The position numbers and the translations under genes are program-made. DNA of 64,000 nt from Pandoraea vervacti (GTDB lineage Bacteria > Pseudomonadota > Gammaproteobacteria > Burkholderiales > Burkholderiaceae): assembly GCF_000934605.2 (NCBI RefSeq), contig NZ_CP010897.2, positions 4,216,001 through 4,280,000 on the forward strand, in the 5' to 3' direction. The notes below the pieces were generated by a model. It searched no databases. It saw only the letters and a list, made by a program, of their open reading frames with translations, and was not told where the DNA came from. Below, piece by piece: positions 63,714 to 64,000 of this stretch (position 1 is its first letter; each line of letters starts with the position of its first letter).

Positions 63714-64000
63714 TTGATTACGTCCGCGACGCACAGGCCATCTACCGCGAATCGTTCGCCACGATCCGCGCCGAAGCCGACCTCTCGCGCATCCCCCCCG
63801 ACCTGGAAAAGCTCGCCGTTCGCGTGATCCACGCATGCGGCATGGTCGATATCGTCGACGACCTGCACTTCTCCGACGGCGCAGGCGCCGCCGGGCGTCG
63901 TGCCCTCGCGGCCGGCGCGCCGATTCTGTGCGACGCCAACATGGTCGCCCACGGCGTGACGCGTGCGCGCCTTCCCGCTGCGAATCCGGTCGTGTGCACG
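63710..64000 (+). CDS. cobH: precorrin-8X methylmutase, N-terminal part, cut by window end
   Basis: The first 97 residues of CobH, which moves the C11 methyl to C12 to form hydrogenobyrinate. It has the family pattern DYVRDAQAIYRESFATIRAEADLSRIPPDLEKLAVRVIHACGMVDIVDDLHFS and ILCDANMVAHGVTRARLP. The start overlaps the cobG stop (ATGA at 63710). The frame is open to the window end. Confidence 0.93.
   Translation, partial: MIDYVRDAQAIYRESFATIRAEADLSRIPPDLEKLAVRVIHACGMVDIVDDLHFSDGAGAAGRRALAAGAPILCDANMVAHGVTRARLPAANPVVCT

Overview
The window is high-GC DNA typical of a free-living or opportunistic betaproteobacterium. The 16S/23S genes, the rrn layout (16S, tRNA-Ile, tRNA-Ala, 23S, 5S) and gene content such as a DUF4148 protein, several LysR regulators and an aaeB-type efflux operon point to Burkholderiaceae, most like Pandoraea. 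The genus is a judgement from gene content and was not tested by alignment. There is no phage, insertion sequence, integrase or CRISPR array. This is ordinary chromosome with an unusual number of short tandem repeats.

Left part (1-6.7 kb): the end of a peptide-type ABC importer operon (permease end, two ATPases, binding protein), then a BAAT/dienelactone-type hydrolase and two carboxymuconolactone-decarboxylase (CMD) family proteins. Most junctions are ATGA overlaps and a strong terminator follows. From 6.7 to 7.8 kb there is non-genic DNA with a 215-bp tandem duplication and an array of 22 heptamers. From 7.8 to 13.5 kb lies a complete rrn operon on the minus strand, with its terminator, two boxA elements and promoter. 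It is followed by srkA, a DUF457 membrane protein, an outer-membrane barrel protein, initiator tRNA-Met with its own promoter and terminator, a methyltransferase, an isochorismatase-fold protein lacking all three catalytic residues, a MarR-GNAT fusion with two operators in its promoter, and a 1208-residue autotransporter.

Middle part (24-42 kb): a hypothetical gene, yjdM, and then the nitrate assimilation locus on the minus strand in transcription order nirB-nirD-nasA-cobA-nasT-nasS. Upstream of nirB the DNA shows an NtrC-like site, a close match to a sigma-54 promoter, and a leader with two hexaloop hairpins (A at loop position 1, G at position 4). The second hairpin shares sequence with an intrinsic terminator. 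This is the layout expected for NasT (ANTAR) antitermination, and NasT and its sensor NasS are encoded in the same locus. Siroheme for NirB can start from CobA. Next come an acyl-CoA dehydrogenase and a marR-aaeB-aaeX-aaeA-outer-membrane-factor operon for export of aromatic acids or similar compounds.

Right part (42-64 kb): DUF4148, a LuxR-type regulator with no synthase beside it, LysR regulators paired with an MFS transporter, a nitroreductase and a tripartite RND pump, an ankyrin protein, a YaiI/DUF188 protein, a FAD monooxygenase, an AraC regulator, and a divergent aerobic-type cobalamin cluster (cobL-cobK-cobM-cobF to the left, cobG-cobH to the right, cobH cut by the window end).

The most distinctive features are the NasT leader with its sigma-54/NtrC control, the duplicated 215-bp element beside the rrn terminator, and the many 7- to 15-bp minisatellites, several of them in frame inside genes.
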